Shown: piece by piece, positions 1 to 9,315 of the stretch | How positions within the stretch are numbered: the stretch's first letter is position 1 | Layout: every line of letters starts with the position of its first letter | Assembly: GCA_016787705.1 (NCBI GenBank) | Contig: JAEUTP010000004.1 | Span: 43,709 to 107,708 of the forward strand | Reading direction: 5' to 3' | Length of the DNA stretch: 64,000 bases | DNA from: Bacteroidia bacterium | Lineage (GTDB): Bacteria; Bacteroidota; Bacteroidia; B-17B0; Aurantibacillaceae | The notes under the pieces: generated by a model | Told to the model about the DNA's origin: nothing | Seen by the model: only the letters and a program-made list of their open reading frames with translations | Databases searched by the model: none | Made by a program: the position numbers and the translations under genes

Positions 1-1014
1 ACTTTTTACAAAGTTTACATGATTGTTTTCAGCATAATTATAATAATCGTATGTGGATGTGTTTGTATTTGATGGTAGTGATATGGGTGCAGGCGTGTTC
101 ACACGTTTTCCGTTTGTTGCATCAATGGTAATAAAATAAAAGCTTGTATCGCTGTATAAATTTTTATTATGCTTAAATTTTAAACCACTTACTGAGCCCG
201 TGTTTGCCCAGTCTGTAGGTCCTTTACCATAAAAAATTATGTAATCACTATTATCAAAAACGCCATCTGCTTCGCCAACAATTTGTATAGCATTCTCTTC
301 AAGATCGTCATAACGGAAAGCGCCATTTTGTTCAGGTAGCATGCGACCACCATTACCATAAAGTTTAATTTTTTTCGGATCAAGTCCGTTAAAATTTACC
401 CCAATACTTGAAAGAAACGATTTATCAATTTTATGAAACCCTGTTTTTGTAATGCCTATTTTATACCAGATGCCTGAAGCTAAAACCGAATTGTTTTTGA
501 AAGCTGCTGCGTTCAATAATTTTCTGCTATTATCAGTTAATACCTGCCAGTTAACGTCGTAGTCTGTTAATTCTTCTATTTGATTTTGATTATTTAACCT
601 GAAAGGAATTAACTTGTGTCTATTTAGATTTTGGTTCTTGCACAAGCTTGGAACAGCTGTGATCTCAAAATTTTGAGTTAGATAAGCAGATAGTATTTTT
701 TTTATTACAGATGCGTGCGGCTCAGTAACTATTTGTGTTTTTTTTATTATGAGTGAAGGATTGGCCGTTTGGTTGTAAGCCGTTGTATTTGAAATAATAA
801 AGTAAGGTAGATTGTTCTTTTTAGAATCGTATTGTGCATTCTTTACTTCAATTTTCAATAAAACAGAATCTAAAAGCGAAGAAGAAATAATTGCGGATGC
901 ATTACTTTTTAAAGGTGGGTTAATATTTTGGGTAATACCCAAGTTTTTCTGGCCCGCCAAAAAACCACTAAAACCAAAAAACACAGTAAAAATGCTAATT
1001 CTGAGAAAATTCAT
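1..1014 (-). CDS. porU: Type IX secretion sortase PorU, N-terminal part (runs off left edge)
   Basis: The frame is open from ATG at 1014 down to base 1 (338 codons), so the C25 gingipain-like peptidase domain lies outside the window. A signal peptide (MNFLRISIFTVFFGFSG, ending LAGQ) is followed by the PorU N-terminal region. Recognisable segments are GIWYKIGITKTGFHKID, KIKLYGNGGRMLPEQ and DNSDYIIFYGKGPTDW, the typical approach to the catalytic domain. PorU is the cell-surface sortase that removes the C-terminal sorting domain of T9SS cargo and attaches it to anionic LPS. It is divergent from a PorP/SprF gene and close to gldJ, an arrangement known from flavobacteria. The catalytic Cys/His cannot be seen here. 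Identification rests on motif recall and context. Confidence 0.85.
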   Translation of the reverse strand, partial: MNFLRISIFTVFFGFSGFLAGQKNLGITQNINPPLKSNASAIISSSLLDSVLLKIEVKNAQYDSKKNNLPYFIISNTTAYNQTANPSLIIKKTQIVTEPHASVIKKILSAYLTQNFEITAVPSLCKNQNLNRHKLIPFRLNNQNQIEELTDYDVNWQVLTDNSRKLLNAAAFKNNSVLASGIWYKIGITKTGFHKIDKSFLSSIGVNFNGLDPKKIKLYGNGGRMLPEQNGAFRYDDLEENAIQIVGEADGVFDNSDYIIFYGKGPTDWANTGSVSGLKFKHNKNLYSDTSFYFITIDATNGKRVNTPAPISLPSNTNTSTYDYYNYAENNHVNFVKS

Positions 1015-1107
1015 ATATTTGGTAAAATTAAACCATTAACTACATATAAACGATTTAGGCGCTAAAATATTGTTTAGATTTTATTTTTGTTTTTGAAAAG
1101 GTTTTTA

Positions 1108-1115
1108 TATATTTG
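1108..1115 (+). promoter_or_regulatory. Promoter of the PorP/SprF gene
   Basis: TATATTTG matches the Bacteroidota -7 element TAnnTTTG. A TTTG at 1086-1089 lies 18 bases upstream as the -33 element. The start codon follows 26 bases after the element. Confidence 0.6.
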
Positions 1116-1141
1116 TAGAATAGGTTAGGTTAACAATTTTT

Positions 1142-2089
1142 ATGAATCGACGCATACTGTTACCATTATTAGTGTTCTCGGTGTTTTTATTAGACTTAAA
1201 AGCGCAGGATCCGCAATTTACGCAATTTTACGCAAACCCATTGTACCTGAACCCGGCGTTTGCGGGTACTGCAAGGTGTCCGAGAATATGCATGAACTAC
1301 CGTAACCAATGGCCAAACTTATCTGGTACTTATGTTACTTATTCTGCCTCATATGATATGCATCTCGACGCATTAGCTGGGGGCATTGGAGCTTTAGTTA
1401 CTACGGATGATCAGGCTCGTGGAACCTTAAAAACAACTAATTTTAGTTTACTTTATTCTTATCATGCGGCAGTTACCCGCGAATTTTCATTAAAATTTGG
1501 TATTCAGGCTACCTACCTTCAAAAATCTTTAGATAAAACAAAATTAAATTTTGGAGATATGATCGATGCCCGAAGAGGTTTCGTTTGGAATACACAAGAA
1601 GCTGTACCTTCCCAAAATAAGCGTAACGCGGATTTTTCAGCAGGTATTTTGGGTTATAGCAAATATTATTTTTTTGGTTTTGCTGCTCACCACATTAATC
1701 AACCGGATGAAGGACTATTAGGCACATCAAAATTGCCGGCTAAGTTTACGGGTCATGCAGGCGCTATCATCCCGCTAGAAAAGGGAAATGCGAGCTACCT
1801 TTCTCCAAATATCTTATTTCAGCAACAACAAAAATTCAGCCAGTTAAATTTAGGTCTATATTATGTTAAAGGATCTTTTGTGGCTGGTTTATGGTATAGA
1901 AATGCTGATGCTGTAATTGCCTTGGTTGGTATTCAAAATAGTAATTTCAAGTTTGGGTATAGTTATGATATAACTGTCTCAAAATTAAGTGGTAACACAG
2001 CCGGATCACACGAAATTTCGTTACAAATCCAGTTCGAATGTAAGCCTAAACGAAAAAAATACCGTACCATTAGTTGCCCATCATTTTAA
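1142..2089 (+). CDS. PorP/SprF family type IX secretion outer-membrane protein
   Basis: A 315-residue protein with a signal peptide (cleavage near LKAQD) and the family opening QDPQFTQFYANPLYLNPAFAGT (residues about 22-43), then alternating beta-barrel strands to the C-terminus. Family members are outer-membrane barrels. PorP is part of the PorK-N-P core complex of T9SS, and SprF paralogues each serve a particular secreted adhesin. The usual PorK/L/M/N genes are not adjacent. A paralogue (SprF-like) is therefore as likely as core PorP, and no symbol is given. It is divergent from porU and upstream of gldJ, and may be read through into gldJ, although gldJ has its own promoter-like element. Confidence 0.85.
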   Translation: MNRRILLPLLVFSVFLLDLKAQDPQFTQFYANPLYLNPAFAGTARCPRICMNYRNQWPNLSGTYVTYSASYDMHLDALAGGIGALVTTDDQARGTLKTTNFSLLYSYHAAVTREFSLKFGIQATYLQKSLDKTKLNFGDMIDARRGFVWNTQEAVPSQNKRNADFSAGILGYSKYYFFGFAAHHINQPDEGLLGTSKLPAKFTGHAGAIIPLEKGNASYLSPNILFQQQQKFSQLNLGLYYVKGSFVAGLWYRNADAVIALVGIQNSNFKFGYSYDITVSKLSGNTAGSHEISLQIQFECKPKRKKYRTISCPSF

Positions 2090-2090
2090 T

Positions 2091-2098
2091 TATTTTTG
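2091..2098 (+). promoter_or_regulatory. Promoter-like element upstream of gldJ
   Basis: TATTTTTG (TAnnTTTG) sits directly after the stop of the preceding gene and 50 bases before the gldJ ATG. The -33 partner is weak. Confidence 0.45.
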
Positions 2099-2148
2099 TA
2101 ACCTTTTAAATAAAATAACGTTATAGCGTTGTACCAATAGTTAATACT

Positions 2149-3813
2149 ATGAATATAAAATGGATAAAAAAACCCGGATCGCTAGCCTTAATTACGGCAG
2201 CTATTTTGGTTTCATGTTCTCAGGAACGCTCTCCTGTAACAGGATGGGCTTACAATGATCCCACCAATGGAGGTTTCGAAAAACCACCTTATGAGGAGCA
2301 GGAAACGGGACCAGGCCTTGTACTTATTGAAGGTGGTACCTTTTCTATGGGGCGTACAGAAAATGATGTTACCTATGAGTGGAACAACGTATCCCGCAGG
2401 GTTACCGTTTCATCATTTTATATGGATGAAACTGAGGTTAGCAACTTCTCTTATTTAGAGTATTTATTCTGGACAAGCCGTGTATTCGGTCCGACTTTTC
2501 CGGATATCTATTATAAAGCATTACCTGATACTTTAGTTTGGCGTGAAAAATTAGCGTATAATGAGCCATATGTAGAATATTATTTACGTCATCCGGCTTA
2601 CCGCGATTACCCGGTAGTTGGTGTTAACTGGTTACAGGCAAACGATTTTTGCGCATGGAGAACTGATCGCGTAAATGAGTTCATTTTAATTCGTGAAGGT
2701 TTATTGGAGCACGTTCCAAGTCCTTCCGATCAGGATTATTTTTCTACCGAAGCTTATTTGTCTGGTAAGTGGCAAGGTCAATTAAAACAAAAATTACCTT
2801 CATTTGATGAGCAAAACCCTGAGCGAGATGTACGTATGGAAGATGGTATCTTTTTACCAAAATACCGTTTGCCGACAGAGGCTGAGTGGGAATATGCTGC
2901 ATACGGTTTAATTGGTAATACAATTGGTGAGCGTATCACAGATCGTCGTATCTACCCTTGGAACGGACATGGTGTTCGTAACGCTACTGATAAATATATG
3001 GGTCAGATCAATGCTAACTTCGTGCGTGGTGCCGGTGATTATATGGGTACAGCGGGTTTCTTGAATGATAATGCCGACGTTACAGCTCCTGTTTATTCAT
3101 ATTGGCCAAACGATTATGGCTTATATAATATGTCTGGTAACGTGTGTGAGTGGGTAATGGACGTTTATCGCCCTAATACTTTACAGGATGCAGATGAGTT
3201 CCGTCCTTTCCGTGGTAACGTATTTACAACTCAAAAACGCGATAGTACTACTTTAATTGGTGGTTTAGGTGGCGAGATCTTAACTAACGTTGATGGTCCT
3301 GTTTACCAAAAATTCAAACATAAAGTTAACACACCTACTTTACATGGTGTTTCCGGTGAAACTACTGAAGTTACTGATAGCGTATTAACTATTATGACCA
3401 ACGATATTAACGGTAATAATAATGCTACACAAGAAGGTAAATCAGATATTCCTGGTCGTGTACAATGGAGAGAGGTTTCAAGTGCAGTATCTACAGATAA
3501 CTTAGATGAGCGCAGAAATTATAAAGCAGCTGACTATATCAACTACATGGACGGTGATGTTAACTCAAGTATTTTCTACGAACAAGGTGAAGATGCCTAT
3601 ACTGATAAATCAGACAAGATGATGTATGAGTACGCAAAAACATCTTTAGTAAACGATAAATCACGTGTATATAAAGGAGGTAGCTGGAGAGACCGTGCTT
3701 ACTTCTTAAACCCGGGTGTTCGTAGATATTTAGATCAACGCCAGGCTAACGCCTGGTTAGGATTCCGTTGCGCTATGACGCGTGTTGGCAGCCCTGTTGG
3801 ATTAGGTAAATAA
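2149..3813 (+). CDS. gldJ: Gliding motility / type IX secretion lipoprotein GldJ
   Basis: 554 residues. The lipoprotein signal has its Cys at about residue 23 (ILVSCSQ), followed by the GldJ-type TGWAYNDPTNGGF segment. The remainder is an FGE/SUMF1-like domain: GLVLIEGGTFSMG near 57, then YRLPTEAEWEYAA, NVCEWVMDVY and the terminal GSWRDRAYFLNPGVRRYL...LGFRCAM. GldJ is an outer-membrane lipoprotein required for gliding and for stability of other Gld proteins, and it is related to GldK. The TGW.YNDP motif and the porU and murF neighbours favour GldJ over GldK. The catalytic Cys pair of true formylglycine-generating enzymes is not evident, so the role is structural. Confidence 0.87.
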   Translation: MNIKWIKKPGSLALITAAILVSCSQERSPVTGWAYNDPTNGGFEKPPYEEQETGPGLVLIEGGTFSMGRTENDVTYEWNNVSRRVTVSSFYMDETEVSNFSYLEYLFWTSRVFGPTFPDIYYKALPDTLVWREKLAYNEPYVEYYLRHPAYRDYPVVGVNWLQANDFCAWRTDRVNEFILIREGLLEHVPSPSDQDYFSTEAYLSGKWQGQLKQKLPSFDEQNPERDVRMEDGIFLPKYRLPTEAEWEYAAYGLIGNTIGERITDRRIYPWNGHGVRNATDKYMGQINANFVRGAGDYMGTAGFLNDNADVTAPVYSYWPNDYGLYNMSGNVCEWVMDVYRPNTLQDADEFRPFRGNVFTTQKRDSTTLIGGLGGEILTNVDGPVYQKFKHKVNTPTLHGVSGETTEVTDSVLTIMTNDINGNNNATQEGKSDIPGRVQWREVSSAVSTDNLDERRNYKAADYINYMDGDVNSSIFYEQGEDAYTDKSDKMMYEYAKTSLVNDKSRVYKGGSWRDRAYFLNPGVRRYLDQRQANAWLGFRCAMTRVGSPVGLGK

Positions 3814-3831
3814 TATTGTTAATAATATAAC

Positions 3832-3862
3832 AAAACCCTTAAGTTAATTGCTTAAGGGTTTT
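3832..3862 (+). terminator. Rho-independent terminator after gldJ
   Basis: The 12-bp arms AAAACCCTTAAG and CTTAAGGGTTTT flank a 7-base loop and are followed by a T run. It separates gldJ from murF, which begins 14 bases later. Confidence 0.85.
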
Positions 3863-3876
3863 TTTTATTTTGTAGC

Positions 3877-5193
3877 ATGTTAAAATTAATTTCGATAGAA
3901 AAACTTTATTCTTTTTATTTAAACGCAGATCAAAAAGTTTGTACTGATACCAGAAAATTAGAGCCTGGATCTGTTTTTTTTGCCTTAAAAGGTGGAAATT
4001 TTAACGCTAATGAGTTTGCTCAAAAGGCAATTGATGCCGGCTGCAGCCTTGCTGTAGTTGACGAAGAAAAATATGTTACCAATGATAAAATTGTTTTTAC
4101 AAACGATGTTTTAAAAACCTTGCAAAACCTGGCAACATATCATCGCAGTCAATTTAAGATACCGTTTTTAGCAATAACAGGTAGTAACGGTAAAACAACC
4201 AATAAAGAATTAATCAATGCAGTTCTTTCAAAAAAATATAACACACTGGCAACGGTTGGTAATTTAAATAATCACATTGGCGTTCCGCTTACATTATTGA
4301 ATTTAAAACAAGAACACGAATTCGCTATAATTGAAATGGGAGCCAATCATCAAAATGAAATTGATGAGCTTTGCCATATTGCAGAGCCTGATTTTGGATT
4401 GATCACAAACATTGGTAAGGCTCATATGGAAGGCTTTGGCGGTGTAGAAGGAATAAAAAAAGGCAAAAGCGAATTGTACAAGTATATTAAAACAAAAAAC
4501 GGCAAAGTATTTGTAAATGGTGATGATGAGGTGCTCTATGAATTGGCTTTTAATAACGATAAGATCACTTATGGTTGTAAAAAAATATATGATGTTATTG
4601 GTAAAGATTGCACAATAGCCGAAACCGTTAGTATGAAATTTACAACACGTTACGAAGAAAAGGATTTTAATAAACTACCCATAATAAACACACAAATTGT
4701 TGGCGCTTACAATTTCATTAATTGCCTTGCTGCAGCTTGTGTTGGCAATTATTTTAAAGTAGAAAATACAGACGTAAAAGACGCATTAGAAAATTATCTA
4801 CCAAATATGAACCGTTCTCAATTGGTGAAAACAGGTCGTAATACCATTTTACTGGATGCTTATAACGCTAATCCAAACAGCATGACTGCGGCTATTGAGA
4901 ATTTTGCCAATTATAAATCTGACAAAAAACTGTTGTTATTGGGTGACATGTTTGAATTAGGAGAATATAGCCACGAAGAACATCAAAAAATAGTTAACTT
5001 GCTGCGTGAAAAAAAGTTGAAAGATGTGGTATTAGTTGGAAATGAATTTTTTAAACTGGATAATGAGTTTAAACGATTTAAAACCACTCAGGAATGTTTA
5101 TCATACTTAAAAGAGTTGCATGTTACTGAAAATACTATTTTAATTAAAGGTTCACGAAGCATGAAAATGGAGATATTACAAGAGGCATTATAA
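3877..5193 (+). CDS. murF: UDP-N-acetylmuramoyl-tripeptide--D-alanyl-D-alanine ligase
   Basis: 438 residues, normal length for MurF. This cytoplasmic Mur ligase uses ATP to add D-Ala-D-Ala to the UDP-MurNAc-tripeptide, the last soluble step of peptidoglycan precursor synthesis. The ATP-binding loop TGSNGKTT is at about 101-108. EMGANHQNEI and NIGKAHMEGFGG follow, then the C-terminal domain with LLLDAYNANPNSM and LLLGDMFELG. The ATG is close behind the gldJ terminator. The next gene starts one base after the stop, so the two are probably cotranscribed and translationally coupled. Confidence 0.95.
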   Translation: MLKLISIEKLYSFYLNADQKVCTDTRKLEPGSVFFALKGGNFNANEFAQKAIDAGCSLAVVDEEKYVTNDKIVFTNDVLKTLQNLATYHRSQFKIPFLAITGSNGKTTNKELINAVLSKKYNTLATVGNLNNHIGVPLTLLNLKQEHEFAIIEMGANHQNEIDELCHIAEPDFGLITNIGKAHMEGFGGVEGIKKGKSELYKYIKTKNGKVFVNGDDEVLYELAFNNDKITYGCKKIYDVIGKDCTIAETVSMKFTTRYEEKDFNKLPIINTQIVGAYNFINCLAAACVGNYFKVENTDVKDALENYLPNMNRSQLVKTGRNTILLDAYNANPNSMTAAIENFANYKSDKKLLLLGDMFELGEYSHEEHQKIVNLLREKKLKDVVLVGNEFFKLDNEFKRFKTTQECLSYLKELHVTENTILIKGSRSMKMEILQEAL

Positions 5194-5194
5194 A

Positions 5195-6532
5195 ATGAAC
5201 TATTTCAAAAAAAACAAGCTGATTACTTTTATTATTGTAGCCATGTTACTAGGTCTTATATTAGGCTATTTCATTAACATGTCTATCACTTCCAATAAAT
5301 TTACCTACGATGTTTCAAAGATTAACTATATTACAAATCCAACCATAAAAGAAGAAGTAAAAAAAGCTATTGTTAAACAAGAAGGCACGTGGTTTAAAGA
5401 AGCTAAAAAAGAAATTGCTTCTAATTATTCAATTTTAAGTGATATTTTTCTTCACCTTATAAAAATGATCATTGCACCGTTGGTATTGGCAGTATTGGTT
5501 TTGGGTGTTGCCAAGGTGGGCGATTTTAAAAGCGTAGGTCGTATTGGTTTAAAAACAATGGTCTATTTTACATCTGCCACATTAATTGCTTTAGCTTTAG
5601 GTTTAGTTATCGTAAATCTTTTTGAGCCTGGTAAGGTCATGCACCTCGATCTGCCAACAGCCAATGTGGAAACGGGTGTGAAGATCAGCAAACAAACTTC
5701 TTCCAACTTTATTGATCATGTTATTCCTGAAAGTATTATCCGCGCCATGGCTGCTAATGATATTTTACCTATTGTGGTATTTGCTTTGTTTTTTGGTGTT
5801 GCCGCTGCAAGTATTGGCGATCACGGCAAACCCATTATTAAAGCTTTTGATAGTCTGAGTCATGTGATGTTCAAAATTACCAATTTTGTTATGAACTTTG
5901 CACCTATAGGCGTGTTTGGTGCTATCACAGCAGTTGTTATTCAACAGGGGTTGGATGTTTTAGGGGGCTATTTATATCTCATACTCTGCTTTTTTGGTGG
6001 TTTATTTTTCTTTGTATTTGTTGTTCTTTATGTTATAAGTTTAGCGTTTAAAATAAATTATTTCCGTCTTTTAAAAGATGTAAAAGAGCCTATCCTTTTA
6101 GCATTTAGCACCGCCAGTAGCGAAAGCGCCATGCCAAAGACCATCGAGGCTTTAGAAAAACATGGCATCAGCAACCGAATTGTTAGTTTTGTATTGCCTT
6201 TGGGTTATTCTTTTAACCTGGATGGCAGTATTATGTACATGACCTTTGCCACCGTTTTTATAGCGCAAAGCTATGGTATTGACATTTCAATGGCCGACCA
6301 AATTAAAATGATGCTTATTTTACTGGTTACAAGTAAAGGTATGGCGGGTGTACCGCGCGCATCCCTTGTGGTTATTGCCGGTATGCTAAGTATGTTCAAA
6401 ATTCCGGGCGAAGGCCTTTTATTGCTGCTTGCTGTCGACCAACTGCTGGATATGGGGCGTAGTGCTACCAATGTGGTCGGTAATGCGGTTGCCAGCGCGG
6501 TTGTAGCTAAACTCGAGGGCGAAAAATTTTAA
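5195..6532 (+). CDS. Dicarboxylate/amino acid:cation symporter (DAACS family)
   Basis: 445-residue inner-membrane protein of the GltP/DctA/EAAT family, which couples uptake of glutamate, aspartate or C4-dicarboxylates to protons or sodium. The re-entrant loop STASSESAMP is at about 305-314 and NLDGS at 341-345 before the second hairpin, both in family positions. An unusual soluble insert of about 45 charged residues (34-80) lies between the first two membrane segments. One base separates it from murF. Substrate cannot be predicted between glutamate/aspartate and dicarboxylates. Confidence 0.88.
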   Translation: MNYFKKNKLITFIIVAMLLGLILGYFINMSITSNKFTYDVSKINYITNPTIKEEVKKAIVKQEGTWFKEAKKEIASNYSILSDIFLHLIKMIIAPLVLAVLVLGVAKVGDFKSVGRIGLKTMVYFTSATLIALALGLVIVNLFEPGKVMHLDLPTANVETGVKISKQTSSNFIDHVIPESIIRAMAANDILPIVVFALFFGVAAASIGDHGKPIIKAFDSLSHVMFKITNFVMNFAPIGVFGAITAVVIQQGLDVLGGYLYLILCFFGGLFFFVFVVLYVISLAFKINYFRLLKDVKEPILLAFSTASSESAMPKTIEALEKHGISNRIVSFVLPLGYSFNLDGSIMYMTFATVFIAQSYGIDISMADQIKMMLILLVTSKGMAGVPRASLVVIAGMLSMFKIPGEGLLLLLAVDQLLDMGRSATNVVGNAVASAVVAKLEGEKF

Positions 6533-6588
6533 CCGCCGTTTTCTCTTCTTTTATGAATTTTTCTTAGTCTTTATCGTTCAAAAAACGT

Positions 6589-6596
6589 TAAATTTG
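6589..6596 (+). promoter_or_regulatory. Promoter of yidC
   Basis: TAAATTTG fits TAnnTTTG and lies 22 bases before the GTG start of yidC. Confidence 0.55.
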
Positions 6597-6618
6597 CCCC
6601 GTTTTAAATTAATAAAGA

Positions 6619-8490
6619 GTGGATAAAAAATCGTTAATTGGTTTAGGTTTAATTGCCGGAATTTTAGGCATTTGGTTATACATCAGTGGCCCTTCAAAAG
6701 AAACAATAGCACGCAATAAAGCTGTAAAAGATTCAATAGCACTTGTTCAACAAAAACAGGAGGCGGAATTAATGGCTAAAGATGCAGCTGTAAAAAAGAT
6801 CGCAGATACTTTAAAAGAAACTGTTGTTTTAAATGATTCTGTTAAAGCTGTTTTAGCTAATGAGCAATACAAAGATTTTACGCCTGCCACAATTGGTAAA
6901 GAAGAAACATTTACTATTGAGAATGAAAATATTAAAGCCACCATTTTAAATAAAGGTGCACAAATAATAAAAGTTGAATTAAAAAAATATCACCGCTCTG
7001 GTAAAACCGAACCTTTAATTTTATTTGATCGCGATTCATTAAACTTTGCACTAAAATTAAATGCTTATGATCGCTCACGCATTTTTTCTACCGATAGTTT
7101 TTATTTTAAATCAGCTAAACAAACAGCAACAAGCATTGATCTTAAATTAGAAACCTCAAAACCAGGAAGCTATATTGAATTTTCTTATTCAATAAAACCA
7201 AACGAGTACATGGTTAATTCTGAAATTCGTTTTGTTGGTATGGAAAAGATCATTTCGCAAACCGAAGATCAGCTACAATTAGCATGGGGCATGCTTTACC
7301 CAAGCCAGGAAAAATATATTAAGAAAGAAAAACAAGCTGCCACAATTTATTTTAAGCAAACCATTAACGATCCTGATTATATTAATGCTATAAAAGATGA
7401 GCAAAAAGAATTAAGCGAAGCAGATATAAAATGGGTAAGTTTTAAGCAACAATATTTTAATTCAACCATTATTGCTGCTAATGCTTTTGCAAAGGGTGGA
7501 AGTTTTATTAAAACAAGCGGTCGTCCAAATTCAACAGAAATTGTAAAAGCTGTTTCAAGTGAATTGGGAATTCCATACCAACATTTACCAAGCGAAAAAT
7601 TTGCGTATAAATTTTATTTCGGACCAAACGATTACAAAACTTTAAAAGCTTATGGTGATGATTTGGAGCAAATAATTCCTACCGGTTGGAGTATTTTCAG
7701 CTATATTAATAAATGGATGGTGATTCCATTATTTGATTCGTTAAGCTCAATGAACATGGGTATTGTAATTTTAATTTTAACCCTTATTGTTAAAATATTA
7801 TTATTACCTATTGCTTACAAAACATACATGAGTGGTGCGCGTATGCGTGTGTTAAAGCCTGAGACGGATGCGTTGAATGCTAAGTTTGAGAAGAACGCCG
7901 ATCCAATGAAAAAACAACAAGAGCAAATGGCGCTCTATCGAAAAGCCGGTGTTAATCCATTGTCTGGTTGTTTTCCATTGTTATTACAGTTTCCTATTTT
8001 AATTGCATTGTTTGCCTTTTTACCGGCAGCTGTTGAGTTACGACAACAAAATTTTTTATGGGCAACCGATTTAAGTACTTATGATACCGTGTGGGATTTT
8101 GGTTATGTACCTTTTATTAACTGGGCTTATGGCGATCATGTAAGTTTATTTGCCTTATTAATGTTTGTGAGTACATTGGTTTATACATACATGAACAGCA
8201 GTATGATGCCACAGCAAAATAATCAAATGCCTGGCATGAAATTTATGATGTACTTTATGCCGGTAATATTTTTAGCGGTAATGAATGATTATGCCGCAGG
8301 TTTAAGCTGGTATTATTTCTTAGCTAATATGTTTACCTTCTTGCAAAACTGGATCATGAAAAAAGTGATCAGTGATACTAAAATCAGGGCTGAATTGGAA
8401 GCAAATATGAAAAAGCCGGCAAAGGTTTCTAACTTCCAAAAAAAGCTGGAAGATATGGCCAAGCAACGCCAGCAATTAAATAAGAAGTAA
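6619..8490 (+). CDS. yidC: Membrane protein insertase YidC
   Basis: 623 residues from a GTG start. The N-terminal membrane anchor (LIGLGLIAGILGIWLYISG) leads to a periplasmic beta-sandwich domain (about 85-350). The conserved insertase core is about 370-600, with MGIVILILTLIVKILLLPIAYK, then MRVLKPETDALNAKF, KAGVNPLSGCFPLLLQFPI and the last hydrophobic hairpin, followed by a basic tail. YidC inserts membrane proteins with or without SecYEG. The length is typical of the Gram-negative form with a large periplasmic domain. It is a monocistronic-looking unit with its own promoter. Confidence 0.95.
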   Translation: MDKKSLIGLGLIAGILGIWLYISGPSKETIARNKAVKDSIALVQQKQEAELMAKDAAVKKIADTLKETVVLNDSVKAVLANEQYKDFTPATIGKEETFTIENENIKATILNKGAQIIKVELKKYHRSGKTEPLILFDRDSLNFALKLNAYDRSRIFSTDSFYFKSAKQTATSIDLKLETSKPGSYIEFSYSIKPNEYMVNSEIRFVGMEKIISQTEDQLQLAWGMLYPSQEKYIKKEKQAATIYFKQTINDPDYINAIKDEQKELSEADIKWVSFKQQYFNSTIIAANAFAKGGSFIKTSGRPNSTEIVKAVSSELGIPYQHLPSEKFAYKFYFGPNDYKTLKAYGDDLEQIIPTGWSIFSYINKWMVIPLFDSLSSMNMGIVILILTLIVKILLLPIAYKTYMSGARMRVLKPETDALNAKFEKNADPMKKQQEQMALYRKAGVNPLSGCFPLLLQFPILIALFAFLPAAVELRQQNFLWATDLSTYDTVWDFGYVPFINWAYGDHVSLFALLMFVSTLVYTYMNSSMMPQQNNQMPGMKFMMYFMPVIFLAVMNDYAAGLSWYYFLANMFTFLQNWIMKKVISDTKIRAELEANMKKPAKVSNFQKKLEDMAKQRQQLNKK

Positions 8491-8635
8491 GCTGAATGCC
8501 TTTTTGATAGAGGCTTTAGGCCGATTAATAAATTGTTTTCCGGAAATAAAAAAAGGGTGGGGAACTGTATCAAAAGCGGACACTTTGTTAATTTTTTGAC
8601 TGTTAAAAAAGAATGTTGTTATTTTGTAGTGTAAA

Positions 8636-8869
8636 ATGAAAAACAATAAATTCATAAAAATATCTGTAACAGTTGTTATTGTATTAGTTGCTTTATGGTT
8701 TGTTGTGCCTTCTGTTTATACAAATAATTTTAATTATAATGGCTCTTCTCTTTTACCTAAAACCGAAAATAAAATAGAAACACAAGAGCCTTCTGGTATT
8801 GATTATAAAAAACCTGTTTACTTCAATATCTTTAAATTTGTTACCAACCTTATTCCGGGTAAAAAATAA
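8636..8869 (+). CDS. Small single-pass membrane protein of unknown function
   Basis: 77 residues. An N-terminal transmembrane helix (about 8-26, VTVVIVLVALWFVVPSVY) is followed by a polar segment and an aromatic/basic tail. No family is recognised. The start MKNNKFIKI is sound, and a T-rich hairpin follows the stop. The gene sits between yidC and the convergent metal-uptake operon, so context gives no function. Confidence 0.55.
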   Translation: MKNNKFIKISVTVVIVLVALWFVVPSVYTNNFNYNGSSLLPKTENKIETQEPSGIDYKKPVYFNIFKFVTNLIPGKK

Positions 8870-8879
8870 TTTTTTTTAT

Positions 8880-8911
8880 AAAAAAACAGATTCATAATCT
8901 TGTTTTTTTTC
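8880..8911 (+). terminator. Probable terminator between convergent units
   Basis: An A-run, AACAGATT, loop, AATCTTGTT, T-run hairpin with one bulge. Because both flanks are A/T runs it could serve either strand. Confidence 0.5.
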
Positions 8912-8971
8912 GATCAAGTATATAAAAATCTGAAATGGTATAATATGCTATTCTTGTAATATTAAATTACT

Positions 8972-9304
8972 CTATAAGTTTATAAAAGTAACGGGTGGTC
9001 CGCGAAGTGTAAATGTAAATTTAGTTGGTATAACTGTATTAAATACAATTGCTAAACTTAATATTATAATTATCTGCCTAAATACAATAAATTGATTTTG
9101 ATTTAATGGCAAATTTGATGTCGAAGAGAATACATAATCACAGATTGTACAAGTAGGTTCAATTTTACAATAATGCGTTTCTTTTATGTCGCAATGTTTT
9201 TCATAAATATGATCAATATAATGCACCGCTTTTTCTCCAATTGGAAAAAGAAGAGATATTAACATTACAAATGAAATATATTTGCGAAACATCCTCATTT
9301 TCAA
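8972..9304 (-). CDS. Small His/Cys secreted or membrane protein of the metal-uptake operon
   Basis: 110 residues with a signal-like start (MFRKYISFVMLISLLF). It then carries HYIDHIYEKHCDIKETHYC, CTICDYVF, a second hydrophobic stretch (about 74-92) and the terminal motif LRGPPVTF. I recognise this layout (H/C cluster, CxxCD, C-terminal RGPP) from small Bacteroidota proteins encoded beside TonB receptors. Their biochemical role is not established as far as I know. It is the last gene of the minus-strand operon, 11 bases after the lipoprotein gene. The Cys/His content suggests metal binding, which is inference. Confidence 0.65.
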   Translation of the reverse strand: MKMRMFRKYISFVMLISLLFPIGEKAVHYIDHIYEKHCDIKETHYCKIEPTCTICDYVFSSTSNLPLNQNQFIVFRQIIIILSLAIVFNTVIPTKFTFTLRGPPVTFINL

Positions 9305-9315
9305 TTAAAACTTTT

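Noticed and set aside
812..1039. Open frame of 75 codons on the plus strand
   Set aside because: It lies wholly antisense to the porU coding sequence and its translation shows no family features.
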